This document shows, piece by piece, positions 16,489-25,598 of a DNA stretch of 33,781 bases (positions are counted from its first letter, which is position 1; each line of letters opens with the position of its first letter). Both the position numbers and the translations under genes were made by a program. The notes below the pieces were generated by a model. The model searched no databases. It had not been told where the DNA came from and saw only the letters and a list, made by a program, of their open reading frames with translations. Origin of the DNA: Acidovorax sp. Root219 (GTDB taxonomy: Bacteria; Pseudomonadota; Gammaproteobacteria; Burkholderiales; Burkholderiaceae_C); contig NZ_LMIJ01000010.1 of assembly GCF_001428665.1 (NCBI RefSeq), positions 1-33,781 of the forward strand, given 5' to 3'.

Positions 16489-17814
16489 TTACGCAGCGGC
16501 CGGTGCCCAGCGCTTGAGCACCAGGGTCGCGTTCACCCCGCCGAAGCCAAAACCATTGAGCATGGCATGCTCCAGCGCCATGGGGCGGCTCTTGAGCGCC
16601 ACCATGTCCAGCCCCTGGGCCAGCTCATCGGGCTGCTCCAGGTTCAGCGTACCGGGGACGATCTGGTCGCGCAGGGCCAGCGTGGTGAAGATGGCCGCCA
16701 CCGCACCGGCCGCGCCGAGCAGGTGGCCCGTGGCCGCCTTGGTAGAGGCGATGGCTACCGATTTGCCGGTGCCGAACACGCGCCGGATGGCGGCCAACTC
16801 GCCCCGATCACCCACATAGGTGGAGGTGGCATGGGCGTTGAGGTGCTGCACCTCGCTGGCCGCCAGGCCCGCCTGGGCCAGCGCGATCTCCATGGCACGG
16901 CGCGCGCCATCGCCGTCCTCCGGGCCGGAGGTGATGTGGTGGGCGTCGGCCGAGGTGCCATAGCCCACGACCTCGGCCAGCGGGGTGGCGCCGCGCGCCA
17001 GCGCATGCTCCAGCGATTCGATCACCAGCATGCCCGCGCCCTCGCCCATCACGAAGCCGTCGCGGCCCGCATCGAAGGGGCGCGAGGCCTGCTCAGGGTG
17101 CTCCGCGAAGCCGGTGGACAACGCCTTGGCCGCCGCGAAGCCGCCCAGGCTCACGCGGTCGATGGTGGCCTCGGTGCCACCGCAGACGGCAATGTCGGCC
17201 TCGCCGCAGCGGATCATGCGTGCGGCGTCGCCAATGGCCTGCACGCTGGCCGCGCAGGCCGTCACAGGGGCACCGATGGGCCCTTTGAGCCCATGGCGTA
17301 TGGAGACCTGGCCGGCCGCCAGGTTGACCAGGAAGGAAGGTATGGTGAACGGCGACAGGCGCTGCGGACCGCGCGTGTCGGTGGTGCGCACGGCCTCGGC
17401 AATGGCACCGAAGCCCCCTATGCCCGAGGCGATCACGGTGGCCGTGCGCTGCTGCTCGCTCTCTCCTGTCGGCGCCCAGCCGGCCTGCGCCAGAGCCTGC
17501 TGTGCGGCGCCCAGGGCGAAGGGGATGAAGCGGTCCATCTTGCGCTGGTCCTTGGAGCTAGCGACGGTATCGGGGTCCCAGCCGCCTTCGGGGTCCTGCT
17601 CCTTCGTGGGCACCGCGCCACCGACCTTGGCCGCCAGCCCCTCCACCACCGCATCGGGCAGGCGGCGCAGGCCCGAGGCCCCTGCCAGCAGGCGGCGCCA
17701 GGCCAGTTCCACCCCTACTCCGAGGGGCGAGACCAGGCCCATACCCGTGATCACCACACGCGGCAGGCGCATGCCCTGGCCCGGTTCCTGGGTTCCCTTG
17801 AGTTCATTCACCAT
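16489..17814 (-). CDS. Beta-ketoacyl-ACP synthase II (FabF-type)
   Basis: Condensing enzyme of 441 residues that extends acyl-ACP with malonyl-ACP. The nucleophile is C187 in APVTACAASVQAIGD, the catalytic histidines are H328 (LNAHATSTYVGD) and H364 (TKAATGHLLGAAGA), and K359 is conserved. The opening RVVITGMGLVSPLGVG is typical. The first ATG (17814) gives a 14-residue leader before MRLPRVVITG; the ATG at 17772 is an alternative. No acyl-carrier protein or other fab gene adjoins it, so it is not the housekeeping fab cluster copy. It is divergent from a TetR regulator and 15 bases from the convergent RpiR gene end. A role in stress- or lipid-responsive fatty-acid adjustment is inference. Confidence 0.93.
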   Translation of the reverse strand: MVNELKGTQEPGQGMRLPRVVITGMGLVSPLGVGVELAWRRLLAGASGLRRLPDAVVEGLAAKVGGAVPTKEQDPEGGWDPDTVASSKDQRKMDRFIPFALGAAQQALAQAGWAPTGESEQQRTATVIASGIGGFGAIAEAVRTTDTRGPQRLSPFTIPSFLVNLAAGQVSIRHGLKGPIGAPVTACAASVQAIGDAARMIRCGEADIAVCGGTEATIDRVSLGGFAAAKALSTGFAEHPEQASRPFDAGRDGFVMGEGAGMLVIESLEHALARGATPLAEVVGYGTSADAHHITSGPEDGDGARRAMEIALAQAGLAASEVQHLNAHATSTYVGDRGELAAIRRVFGTGKSVAIASTKAATGHLLGAAGAVAAIFTTLALRDQIVPGTLNLEQPDELAQGLDMVALKSRPMALEHAMLNGFGFGGVNATLVLKRWAPAAA

Positions 17815-17850
17815 CGCTTACCCTTTCAGTGCGCGGCGCAGGCCACGCAT

Positions 17851-17874
17851 TTATGATTGCGGGCGTCATCATAA
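17851..17874. promoter_or_regulatory. Candidate TetR operator between fabF-type and TetR genes
   Basis: TTATGAT-N10-ATCATAA is a perfect 7-bp inverted repeat located 37 bases from the ketoacyl-synthase start and 51 from the TetR start. Size and position suit a TetR dimer acting on both divergent promoters. A smaller palindrome, CGCA-TTT-TGCG, follows between it and the TetR start. Confidence 0.55.
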
Positions 17875-17924
17875 GTGTGTTGGCGCATTTTGCGTACGAC
17901 CATCATCAAAAAGAGGTTTCCACC

Positions 17925-18539
17925 ATGAAAGTCTCGAAGGCGCGGGCCGCAGAAAACCGCCAGGGCATCCTGGATGCAGCGGCGCGCCTGTACCGCGAGC
18001 ATGGCCTGTCGGGCGTGGGAGTGGCCGACATCACGCGCGATGCGGGCCTGACCCACGGCGGCCTGTACCGGCACTTTGAAAACAAGGAGGCGCTGGTGCG
18101 CGAGGCCTGCGCACGCGCTTTCGACTGGTCGATTGCGCCGCTTGACGGCATGGGCGCAGTCATGGGCACCGGTCCCCAGGGCCTGGCGGCGCGGGTTACA
18201 AGCTATCTCTCCCCCCAACACCGCGACCACCCGGGCGAGGGCTGCCCGGCAGCCGCGCTGGCAGTGGACGCAGCCAGGGCAGGCAGCGACCTGTCCGAAG
18301 TGTTTGCCCAGGGCATAGAACGCAACATCGAGCGCTTTGCGCGCGTGATCGAGGGCCTGGAGGCTGAAGACGCAAGCAAGCCAAGTGCTGAGGGCTGCGA
18401 ACGCGCCACGCAGATGCTGGCCACCATGGTGGGCGGCCTGGTGCTGGCCCGCGCCACCGCCGCAGGGCGGCCGGCGCTGTCCGACGAGATCCTGGCCACG
18501 CTGCGCAAGCACCTGATTGCCGAGCACATGCGCCCCTGA
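17925..18539 (+). CDS. TetR/AcrR-family transcriptional regulator
   Basis: Regulator of 204 residues. The N-terminal helix-turn-helix (about 10-55) reads ILDAAARLYREHGLSGVGVADI then AGLTHGGLYRHFENKEAL, a classic TetR DNA-binding domain. The remaining helical domain binds an unknown ligand; EGCPAAALAVDAAR and a C-terminal MVGGLVLARA are reminiscent of the YxaF/LmrA-like subgroup. The ATG at 17925 has a good ribosome-binding site (AGAGG) nine bases upstream. An upstream in-frame start would run through the palindromic spacer and is rejected. It probably represses the divergent ketoacyl synthase and itself. Confidence 0.92.
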   Translation: MKVSKARAAENRQGILDAAARLYREHGLSGVGVADITRDAGLTHGGLYRHFENKEALVREACARAFDWSIAPLDGMGAVMGTGPQGLAARVTSYLSPQHRDHPGEGCPAAALAVDAARAGSDLSEVFAQGIERNIERFARVIEGLEAEDASKPSAEGCERATQMLATMVGGLVLARATAAGRPALSDEILATLRKHLIAEHMRP

Positions 18540-18555
18540 AAGACCAGTACCGCCA

Positions 18556-18614
18556 GGAGCCCCCATTGGAAAGGGCTCCCGCAGGAGCCCGATCATGCAC
18601 CGGCACGGCGTGCC
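18556..18614. terminator. Hairpin cluster between convergent TetR and peptide-ABC genes
   Basis: GGAGCCC (18556-18562), GGGCTCC (18573-18579) and GGAGCCC (18584-18590) allow two mutually exclusive 7-bp stems, the second with a CGCA tetraloop. GGCACG/CGTGCC (18602-18614) forms a third. No T-run follows on either strand, so termination is not certain. Confidence 0.35.
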
Positions 18615-18619
18615 AGGAC

Positions 18620-19648
18620 TTACTGGATGCGACCCTCCTCCACCGCATGGCAGGCAATGCGGATGCCGCCGATGTTCAGCAATTGGGGGCGCTCGGTGCG
18701 GCAGCGGTCGTTCACATGCGGGCAGCGCGGGTTGAAGGCACAGCCGGGTGGCGGATTGAGCGGGTTGGGCACCTCGCCCTGCACGGGGGTGCGCGCCTTG
18801 CCGGTGTCGTGCATCTTGGGGATGGCGTCGAGCAGCATGCGCGTATACGGGTGGCGCGGGTTGTCGAACAAGGTGTGCTTGTCGGCCAGCTCCACCAGGC
18901 GGCCCAGGTACATCACGCCGACCTGGTCGCTCACGTGGCGCACCACGGCCAGGTTGTGCGAGATGAACAGGTAGGTCAGGTGGCGCTCGCGCTGCAGGTC
19001 CTTCATGATGTTGAGCACCTGTGCCTGCACCGACACGTCGAGCGCCGAAGTGGGCTCGTCGCACACCAGGAACTCGGGCTCGGTGGCCAGGGCGCGCGCA
19101 ATCGAGATGCGCTGGCGCTGCCCGCCCGAGAACTGGTGCGGGTACTTGACCATGTCCAGCGGCGACAGGCCTACCGACTTCAGCAGCTCGCCCACGCGCT
19201 GCTTGAGCTCGGCCTTGTCGGTGATCAGGCCGTGCTCGCGCAGCGGCTCGCCAATGATGTCCTCGACCAGCCAGCGCGGGTTCAGGCTGGCGTAGGGGTC
19301 CTGGAAGATCATCTGTATGCGCCGGCGCATGGCGCGCGCATCGTTGCCCTTGAACGCGGCGTGGGCGTCCTGGTTGTCGAAGGTGAGGCCACCGCGCGTG
19401 GGCTCGTACAGGCCCACCAGCAGGCGGGCCACGGTGCTCTTGCCGCAGCCCGACTCGCCCACCAGGGCCAGGGTCTTGCCCTTTTCGATCTCGAAGCTCA
19501 CGCCGTCCACCGCATGCAGCAGGGTGCGCGGCTTGCGCTCGATCATGCGGTTGAGCCAGGGGGCGGAGACGTCGAAGGTCTTGGCCAGGTCGTGCGCCTG
19601 CACGAGCGGCTTGCCGGGGCTTGCGGTGGTGGAAGGCACGGCGCTCAT
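18620..19648 (-). CDS. Peptide-type ABC transporter ATP-binding protein (DppF-like)
   Basis: ATPase of 342 residues. Walker A is GESGCGKST, the signature [15 protein letters not shown], Walker [12 protein letters not shown], and the switch ISHNLAVV. After the catalytic domain comes the oligopeptide-type C-terminal region with four cysteines ([15 protein letters not shown]... IACH). In related peptide ATPases these hold an iron-sulfur cluster. The start overlaps the partner ATPase stop by four bases. It is the last gene of the operon, and the pair forms the ATPase heterodimer that drives the permeases encoded upstream. Confidence 0.93.
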   Translation of the reverse strand: MSAVPSTTASPGKPLVQAHDLAKTFDVSAPWLNRMIERKPRTLLHAVDGVSFEIEKGKTLALVGESGCGKSTVARLLVGLYEPTRGGLTFDNQDAHAAFKGNDARAMRRRIQMIFQDPYASLNPRWLVEDIIGEPLREHGLITDKAELKQRVGELLKSVGLSPLDMVKYPHQFSGGQRQRISIARALATEPEFLVCDEPTSALDVSVQAQVLNIMKDLQRERHLTYLFISHNLAVVRHVSDQVGVMYLGRLVELADKHTLFDNPRHPYTRMLLDAIPKMHDTGKARTPVQGEVPNPLNPPPGCAFNPRCPHVNDRCRTERPQLLNIGGIRIACHAVEEGRIQ

Positions 19649-20625
19649 GCGGACACCTCCGCCGTGGCAGGGGCGTGCAGCCAGCAGGCCGCACGGGTGG
19701 AACCGGCAGGCATCAGGTCGGGGCGGTCGACCATGCAGCGGTCGAAGGTCTTGGGGCAGCGCGGGTTGTAGGCGCAGCCCTTGGGGATGGCGTTGAGGCG
19801 GGGCATGGCTCCGTCGATCTGGTTCAGGCGTTCACGGTCCACCGCCATGTCGGGGATGGAGGCCATCAGGCCGCTGGTATAGGGGTGGGAGGGCTTGTTG
19901 ATGACATCGTGCACGGGGCCGATCTCGGCCACGCGGCCGGCGTACAGCACGGCCACGCGGTCGCAGGTCTCGGCGATCACGCCCATGTCATGCGTGATCA
20001 GCATTACGGCGGCACCGCGCGATTTGCAGACGTTCTTGAGCAGCGTGATGATCTGCGCCTGGATGGAAACGTCCAGGGCCGTGGTCGGCTCGTCGGCGAC
20101 GATGAGCTTGGGCTCGGCCGCCAGGGCCAGGGCGATCACCACGCGCTGGCGCATGCCGCCCGAGAACTGGTGCGGGTAGTGGTCAATGCGCTCGGCCGCA
20201 GCCGGGATGCCGGTGTCCTGCAGCAGCGCGATGGCGCGCTGGCGCGCCTCGGCGGCATTCACGGGCAGGTGGGCGAGGATGGTCTCGGTGAGCTGGCGGC
20301 CCACGGTGTACAGCGGGTTCAGCGAGGTCAGCGGGTCCTGGAAGATGGCGCCGATGCGCCGCCCCCGGATGTGCCGCATCTGGTCGTTGCTGAGGTTGTC
20401 GATGCGCTGGCCCTCCAGCAGGATCTGGCCCGAGGCCACGCGGCCCGGCGGTTCGAGCAGGCCGATGATGGCCGCGCCGGTGAGCGACTTGCCCGCGCCG
20501 GACTCTCCCACCACGCCCAGGATCTCGCCGGGCGCAATGGAAAAGGAGATGTCGTCCAGGGCGCGCAGGGTACCGCGGCGGCTCGGGAATTCGACAACGA
20601 GGTTTTTGACTTCTAGAAGACTCAT
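19645..20625 (-). CDS. Peptide-type ABC transporter ATP-binding protein (DppD-like)
   Basis: ATPase of 326 residues, partner of the next gene. Walker A is GESGAGKSL, with the alanine variant usual for DppD/OppD. The signature is FSGGMRQRVVIALAL, Walker B LIVADEPTTALD and the switch ITHDMGV. The C-terminal cysteine cluster is GCAYNPRCPKTFDRC... AACW, again the pattern of cluster-bearing peptide ATPases. The gene starts 27 bases after the DppC-like permease gene and overlaps the next by four bases, implying tight translational coupling. Confidence 0.94.
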   Translation of the reverse strand: MSLLEVKNLVVEFPSRRGTLRALDDISFSIAPGEILGVVGESGAGKSLTGAAIIGLLEPPGRVASGQILLEGQRIDNLSNDQMRHIRGRRIGAIFQDPLTSLNPLYTVGRQLTETILAHLPVNAAEARQRAIALLQDTGIPAAAERIDHYPHQFSGGMRQRVVIALALAAEPKLIVADEPTTALDVSIQAQIITLLKNVCKSRGAAVMLITHDMGVIAETCDRVAVLYAGRVAEIGPVHDVINKPSHPYTSGLMASIPDMAVDRERLNQIDGAMPRLNAIPKGCAYNPRCPKTFDRCMVDRPDLMPAGSTRAACWLHAPATAEVSA

Positions 20626-20652
20626 GGGAATATCGCTTTTCTTTTTTCTGGC

Positions 20653-21564
20653 TCAGCGCAAGCGGGGGTTGAGTGCGTCACGCAACCAGTCGCCGAGCAG
20701 GTTCACGGACAAAGCGATCAGCACCAGCATGGCGCCGGGGAACACCGTGATCCACCACTCACCGGAAAACAGGTAATCGTTGCCGATGCGAATCAGCGTA
20801 CCCAGCGATGGCGAGGTGGGCGGGGCGCCCACGCCCAGAAAGGACAGCGTGGCCTCGGTGATGATGGCGGTGGCCACCTGGATGGTGGCGAGCACCATCA
20901 CCGGCCCCATGACGTTGGGCAGCACATGCTTGCGCATGATGCGCAGCGACGAAACGCCCGTGACGCGGGCAGCCTGCACGTATTCCTTGTTGCGCTCGAC
21001 CAGGGTGGAGCCGCGCACGGTGCGCGCGTACTGCACCCAGCCGGTCAGCGAGATCGAGATGATGAGCACCCCGAAGGCCAGCGACTCGTGCGCGTTGGGG
21101 AACAGCGCCCGGCCGACGCCTGCGATCAAGAGCGCCACCAGGATGGCGGGGAAGGACAGCATCACGTCGCACAGGCGCATGAGCACCGCGTCGATCCAGC
21201 CACCGCGAAAGCCGGCCAGCAGGCCGAAGGCCACGCCGACGACCACCGACAGCAGCACCGAGGCGAAGCCCACCACCAGGGAGATGCGGGCGCCGTAGAT
21301 CAGCGCCGAGAGGATGTCGCGCCCCTGGTCGTCGGTGCCCAGGGGGTATTTCATGGAGCCCTCCGCGATCCAGGCGGGGGGCAACCGGGCGTCGCCGAGT
21401 TCCAGCGTCGCCAGGTCAAAGGGGTTGTGGGGGGCGACCCATCCTGCAAACAGGGAGCAGAACAGGCATATCAGGGCGATCACTGCCGCAACGATGGCCA
21501 TTGGCGATGTGCGAAAGCTGTAGCCAACGTCGCTGTCAAACCAGCGGGCAAGGGTTGTTTTCAT
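20653..21564 (-). CDS. Peptide-type ABC transporter permease (DppC-like)
   Basis: Inner-membrane permease of 303 residues. An N-terminal OppC-type helix (MAIVAAVIALICLFCSLFAG) is followed by the conserved segment HPLG-like YPLGTDDQGRDILSALIYGARISL. The coupling loop is YVQAARVTGVSSLRIMRKHVLPN, and TEATLSFLGVGAPP is typical of DppC. The ATG at 21564 gives the usual start MKTTLARW; an upstream ATG at 21591 lies inside a hairpin and is unlikely. It follows the second binding-protein gene by 112 bases, a space that holds a 9-bp hairpin. Confidence 0.94.
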   Translation of the reverse strand: MKTTLARWFDSDVGYSFRTSPMAIVAAVIALICLFCSLFAGWVAPHNPFDLATLELGDARLPPAWIAEGSMKYPLGTDDQGRDILSALIYGARISLVVGFASVLLSVVVGVAFGLLAGFRGGWIDAVLMRLCDVMLSFPAILVALLIAGVGRALFPNAHESLAFGVLIISISLTGWVQYARTVRGSTLVERNKEYVQAARVTGVSSLRIMRKHVLPNVMGPVMVLATIQVATAIITEATLSFLGVGAPPTSPSLGTLIRIGNDYLFSGEWWITVFPGAMLVLIALSVNLLGDWLRDALNPRLR

Positions 21565-21580
21565 TGTGGGAAACCAGTGG

Positions 21581-21626
21581 GCAGACAGCACGCACGGCGC
21601 GGGTAGCGGTCGTGGTGGCTGTCTGC
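21581..21626. repeat. 9-bp hairpin between binding-protein and permease genes
   Basis: GCAGACAGC (21581-21589) and GCTGTCTGC (21618-21626) are perfect complements around a 28-base loop. There is no T-run, so it looks more like a 3'-end protector of the binding-protein message than a terminator. Confidence 0.45.
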
Positions 21627-21676
21627 TGAAATGTCCGTCTGTAACTAACTCACTAACTCGGTCAACTGCAGCGGGC

Positions 21677-23254
21677 TTACTTGATGCTCATCCACTTGAA
21701 GGGCATGAAGTTGTCGGCCAGCTGGACCAGCGTGACCTTCTTGCTCACGCCCCAGGCCAGCGCCTGCTGGTGCAGGGGCAGCGTGCCCACGTCGGCGGCA
21801 TGGATGTCGAAGGCTTCCTTGATCATGGCGTTGCGCTTGGTCTTGTCGGTCTCAGACTGGATCTTCTTGGTCAGCTCGTCCACCTTGGGGTTGCAGTACG
21901 AGCCCAGGTTGAACTGGCCCGTGCCCTTGTCGTCCACGCAGGCCACCAGCGCATTGAGGGCGTTGTGCGAGTCGTAGGTGGCAGGCGTCCAGCCCAGCAT
22001 GTAAAAGCTGGTGTCGCGGCGCAGGATCTTGGGGAAGTAGGTGCCCTTGGTCTCGGCCTGCAGGTTGATCTTGACGTTGATGCGCGAGAGGTTGGCAGCC
22101 ACGGTCTGGCAGATGCGGCCGTCGTTCACGTAGCGGTCGTTGGGGCAGTTCATCGACACTTCGAAGCCGTTGGGATAGCCGGCTTCGGCCATGAGCTTCT
22201 TGGCGGCTTCCACGTCGTAGGGCAGGCGCTTGGCATCGGGCTGGAAGCCGTTGATGCCGGGGCCCACCAGCAATGCGGACGGGTTGGACGCACCACGCAT
22301 CACGGTCTTCTTGATGCCTTCGATGTCAATGGCCTGGTAGAAGGCCTGGCGCACGCGCTTGTCCTTGAAGGGGTTCTTGCCCTTGACGTTGGAATACAGC
22401 AGCTCGTCGCGCTTCTGGTCCATGCCCAGGAAGATGGTGCGCAGCTCGGGGCCGGTGATGGCGCGGGTGTTGGCGCTGGTGTTGACGCGGTCGATGTCCT
22501 GCACGGGCACCGGCTCCATCACGTCCACTTCGCCCGACAGCAAGGCCGCCACGCGGGTGGCATCGTTGCCGATGGGGGTGAACACCACTTCGGTGGCGTT
22601 GCCTTCGATCTTGCCCCAGTAACTGCCGTTGCGCGTGAACACCGAACGCACGTTGGGCTGGCGCTCGCGCAGGCGGAAGGGACCCGTGCCGTTGGCCTTG
22701 AACGATGCGGCGTTCTCGACACCCTTGCGGCGGTCCACGGGGACGGTGGCCTGGTTGGTCTCGCACCACTTCTTGCTCATCATGTACACCAGCGAGACAA
22801 CGTCGGGCAGGATGGGGAAGGGGCTTTTGGTTTCGATCTCGACGGTGTGGTCGTCGATCTTGCGCACTTCCTTGAAGTCGTTGGTGTAGCTCTTCATGTC
22901 CGAGCCTTCGACCTGGGTGCGGGCGAAGCTGAACAGCACGTCGTCGGCCGTGAAGGGGGTGCCGTCATGGAATTGCACGCCCTTGCGCAGCTCGAAGCGC
23001 CACACGGTGGGGGAGGTCTGCTTCCAGCTGGTGGCCAGGGCCGGGGCCAGGCTCAGGTCCTTGTTGCGGCCGACCAGCGGCTCATACACATTGCCGGTGA
23101 CGCTCAGCTGCAGCGATTCGTTGAGCGAATGCGGGTCCATGGACAGCGAGTCGCCCTGGTTGGCCACGCGGATGGTCTGCGCATGGGACACCACGCTGGA
23201 TGCAGCCAGCGCGGCAAACAAGGCCGTCATGGCGATTTTTTTCTGGAATGTCAT
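21677..23254 (-). CDS. Peptide-type ABC substrate-binding protein 1 (DppA-like)
   Basis: Family-5 solute-binding protein of 525 residues. The signal peptide MTFQKKIAMTALFAALAASS ends near SHAQ, with mature start TIRVANQGDSLSMDPHSLNE. Family landmarks are GVQFHDGTPFTADDVLFSF, NGTGPFRL and VRQAFYQAIDIEGI. The start at 23254 is chosen for the signal peptide; the upstream extension to 23293 is ignored. It is clearly paralogous to the other binding protein of this operon: both have TIFLGMDQ, KGKNP-K and AGYP-GFEV. It lies between the hydrolase and the DppC-like permease genes. The substrate is unknown: a peptide, amide or acyl amino acid. Confidence 0.94.
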   Translation of the reverse strand: MTFQKKIAMTALFAALAASSVVSHAQTIRVANQGDSLSMDPHSLNESLQLSVTGNVYEPLVGRNKDLSLAPALATSWKQTSPTVWRFELRKGVQFHDGTPFTADDVLFSFARTQVEGSDMKSYTNDFKEVRKIDDHTVEIETKSPFPILPDVVSLVYMMSKKWCETNQATVPVDRRKGVENAASFKANGTGPFRLRERQPNVRSVFTRNGSYWGKIEGNATEVVFTPIGNDATRVAALLSGEVDVMEPVPVQDIDRVNTSANTRAITGPELRTIFLGMDQKRDELLYSNVKGKNPFKDKRVRQAFYQAIDIEGIKKTVMRGASNPSALLVGPGINGFQPDAKRLPYDVEAAKKLMAEAGYPNGFEVSMNCPNDRYVNDGRICQTVAANLSRINVKINLQAETKGTYFPKILRRDTSFYMLGWTPATYDSHNALNALVACVDDKGTGQFNLGSYCNPKVDELTKKIQSETDKTKRNAMIKEAFDIHAADVGTLPLHQQALAWGVSKKVTLVQLADNFMPFKWMSIK

Positions 23255-23324
23255 GCAATGCTCCTGGTGGGTGAAAGGGGGGTGGCGGTACAAGGGGAAA
23301 AAGGCGCCGGCACCTGCTGCTACG

Positions 23325-24542
23325 TCAGAGCGTGGGCAGGGGCATGGCCTGCTCGATCAGGCTGGCATGCAGTGCCGAGCCCAGCGGCAGGATGTCGTCG
23401 TTGAAGTCGTAGCGGCTGTTGTGCAGCGCGCTGCCGCTGGCGCCCGTGCCCTGCCCTATGCGCAGGTAGGCCCCGGGTTTGTCCTGCAGCATGAAGGAGA
23501 AGTCCTCGGCGCCCATGCTGGGCTCCAGGTCGCGCACCACGTGGTCCGCGCCCAGCAGCGATTCGGCAACGTTGCCGGCGAAGAGCGCCTCGTCCTCGGA
23601 ATTGATGGTGGCCGGGTAGATGCGCTCGTAATGCACGGTGGCCGTGGCGCCGAAGCCCAGCGCAATCGCGCTGCACAGCTCCTTGAGGCGCTTTTCAACC
23701 ATCTCCTGCACCAGCGGATTGAAGGTGCGCACGGTGCCCACCAGCGTGGCCGAGCCCGGCAGCACGCTGAAGGCCCCGAGGTCACCGGCCTGCATGGCGC
23801 ACAGGCTGACCACCGCGCCATCGAGCGGGCGCACGTTGCGCGAGACGATGGTCTGCGCGGCGGTGATGATGTGCGCGGCCACCAGCATCACGTCCACCGT
23901 CTGGTAGGCGTGCGCGCCATGGCCGCCGCGGCCGGTGATCTCGATGGTGATGCGGTCGGCCGCCGCCATCATGGCGCCGGAGTTCAGGCCCACCGTGCCG
24001 GGCGCCATGGCCGGCCAGTTGTGCATGGCGAAGATTGACTGCACGGGAAAGCGCTCGAACAGGCCGTCTTCCATCATCACGCGGGCGCCGGCAAAGCCTT
24101 CCTCGCCGGGCTGGAACACCAGCACGGCCTTGCCGTCGAAATTGCGGGTTTCGGCCAGGTAGCGGGCGGCGCCCACCAGCATGGCTGTGTGGCCGTCGTG
24201 GCCGCAGCCGTGCATCAGGCCCTGCTTGCAGGACTTCCAGGAAAAGTCGTTGTGCTCGGTGAGCGGCAGCGCGTCCATGTCGGCACGCAGGCCCACCATG
24301 GAGCCGCTGGCCGTGCTGCGCCCGCGGATCACCGCCACCAGCCCGGTGCGGCCGATGCCGTCGTGGATCTCGTCCACGCCGCAGACCTTGAGCGCCTCCT
24401 TGACCCGGGCACCGGTGTAGACCTCTTCGAAGCCCAGTTCGGGATGCGCGTGCAGGTCGCGGCGCAGGGCCGTCAGCTCCGGATGGAACTGGGCGATGTG
24501 CGCAAAGGCCCGGCCGCCCGCCTTGAGTCGAGGCACCTGCAT
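23325..24542 (-). CDS. M20-family amidohydrolase (hippurate hydrolase-like)
   Basis: Metallo-amidohydrolase of 405 residues from the M20 peptidase group that includes hippurate hydrolases, N-acyl amino acid amidohydrolases and plant auxin-conjugate hydrolases. Metal-ligand candidates are C113 and H115 in MHGCGHDGH, E148 next to catalytic E147 in QPGEEG, and H174 in AMHNWP. The C-terminal MGAEDFSFML motif is also present. The N-terminal opening HPELTALRRDLHAHPELGFEE is characteristic. There is no signal peptide, so it is cytoplasmic. It starts one base after the DppB-like permease stop (TGAAATG), so import and hydrolysis are coupled. The likely substrate class is small amide-linked conjugates or dipeptides taken up by this transporter; the exact compound cannot be told. 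Confidence 0.93.
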   Translation of the reverse strand: MQVPRLKAGGRAFAHIAQFHPELTALRRDLHAHPELGFEEVYTGARVKEALKVCGVDEIHDGIGRTGLVAVIRGRSTASGSMVGLRADMDALPLTEHNDFSWKSCKQGLMHGCGHDGHTAMLVGAARYLAETRNFDGKAVLVFQPGEEGFAGARVMMEDGLFERFPVQSIFAMHNWPAMAPGTVGLNSGAMMAAADRITIEITGRGGHGAHAYQTVDVMLVAAHIITAAQTIVSRNVRPLDGAVVSLCAMQAGDLGAFSVLPGSATLVGTVRTFNPLVQEMVEKRLKELCSAIALGFGATATVHYERIYPATINSEDEALFAGNVAESLLGADHVVRDLEPSMGAEDFSFMLQDKPGAYLRIGQGTGASGSALHNSRYDFNDDILPLGSALHASLIEQAMPLPTL

Positions 24543-24543
24543 T

Positions 24544-25524
24544 TCAATGGCCTCCCGCCTTGCCCACGCGCAGACGCGGGTCGACCGCGAAGTACAGCAG
24601 ATCGACCACCAGGTTGATAACCACGAAGATCAGGGCAATCAGGCACAGGTAGGCGGCCATCACGGGGATGTCGGCAAAGGTCACGGCCTGGATGAACAAG
24701 AGGCCCATGCCAGGCCACTGGAACACGGTTTCGGTGATGATGGCAAAGGCGATCAGGCCACCCAGTTGCAGGCCGGTGATGGTCATCACGGGCACCAGCG
24801 TGTTCTTGAGCGCATGGCCGAAGTGGATGGCCCGGTTGGACAGGCCCCGGGCGCGCGCGAACTTGATGTAGTCGGTGCGCAGCACCTCCAGCATCTCGGC
24901 GCGCACGAGGCGCATGATGAGCGTGAGCTGGAAGATCGCCAGCGTCACCGCCGGCAGGACGATGTGGTGCCAGCCCTTGGCCTTGAGCAGGCCGGTGCTC
25001 CACCAGCCCATCTGCACCACCTCGCCACGACCGAAGCTCGGGAACCAGCCCAGGTGCACGGCAAACACCAGGATCAGCAGAATGCCGATCAGGAAGGTGG
25101 GCAGCGAGACGCCCAGCAGCGACAGCGTCATGAACAGCTGGCTGGTGAAGGTGCCGCGCTTCAAGGCCGCGTACACGCCCATGGGCACGCCGATCGCCAG
25201 GGCCATCACGGCCGCTACCAGCGACAGCTCCAGCGTCGCGGGAAAGCGCTCGGCGATCAGGCGCGAGACCTTGGCGCCCTGGCGCAGGCTCAGGCCGAAT
25301 TCACCCTGGGCCGCATTCACGAGGAAATGGCCGAACTGCACGAAGAAAGGTTTGTCCAGGCCCAGCGCCACGCGCAATTCGCGGATCTGGTCGGGGGTTG
25401 CGTCCTGGCCCAGCAAGAACACCACGGGGTCTCCGACGTACTGGAACAGCATGAAGGAGATGAAGGCCACGGCGACCATGACGATCACGGCCTGGATCAG
25501 GCGGCGCAAAATAAAGGCAAGCAT
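24544..25524 (-). CDS. Peptide-type ABC transporter permease (DppB-like)
   Basis: Inner-membrane permease of 326 residues. It begins MLAFILRRLIQAVIVMVAVAF, the standard OppB/DppB first helix, then FVQFGHFLVNAAQGEFGLSL. The coupling loop region is YIKFARARGLSNRAIHFGHALKN, and the last segments include LLIFQAVTFADIPVMAAY-like residues near the C-terminus. The ATG at 25524 is chosen because upstream codons to 25617 would extend into the terminator-bearing spacer. No strong ribosome-binding site is visible. It follows binding protein 2 and is followed within one base by the M20 hydrolase gene. Confidence 0.93.
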   Translation of the reverse strand: MLAFILRRLIQAVIVMVAVAFISFMLFQYVGDPVVFLLGQDATPDQIRELRVALGLDKPFFVQFGHFLVNAAQGEFGLSLRQGAKVSRLIAERFPATLELSLVAAVMALAIGVPMGVYAALKRGTFTSQLFMTLSLLGVSLPTFLIGILLILVFAVHLGWFPSFGRGEVVQMGWWSTGLLKAKGWHHIVLPAVTLAIFQLTLIMRLVRAEMLEVLRTDYIKFARARGLSNRAIHFGHALKNTLVPVMTITGLQLGGLIAFAIITETVFQWPGMGLLFIQAVTFADIPVMAAYLCLIALIFVVINLVVDLLYFAVDPRLRVGKAGGH

Positions 25525-25598
25525 CAGAGAGTCGAGTGTGTATTCGATGGGACGCCTTGGCCACTTTTGGTGGCGGGGCGCTCGTGGGGATCGTGTCG

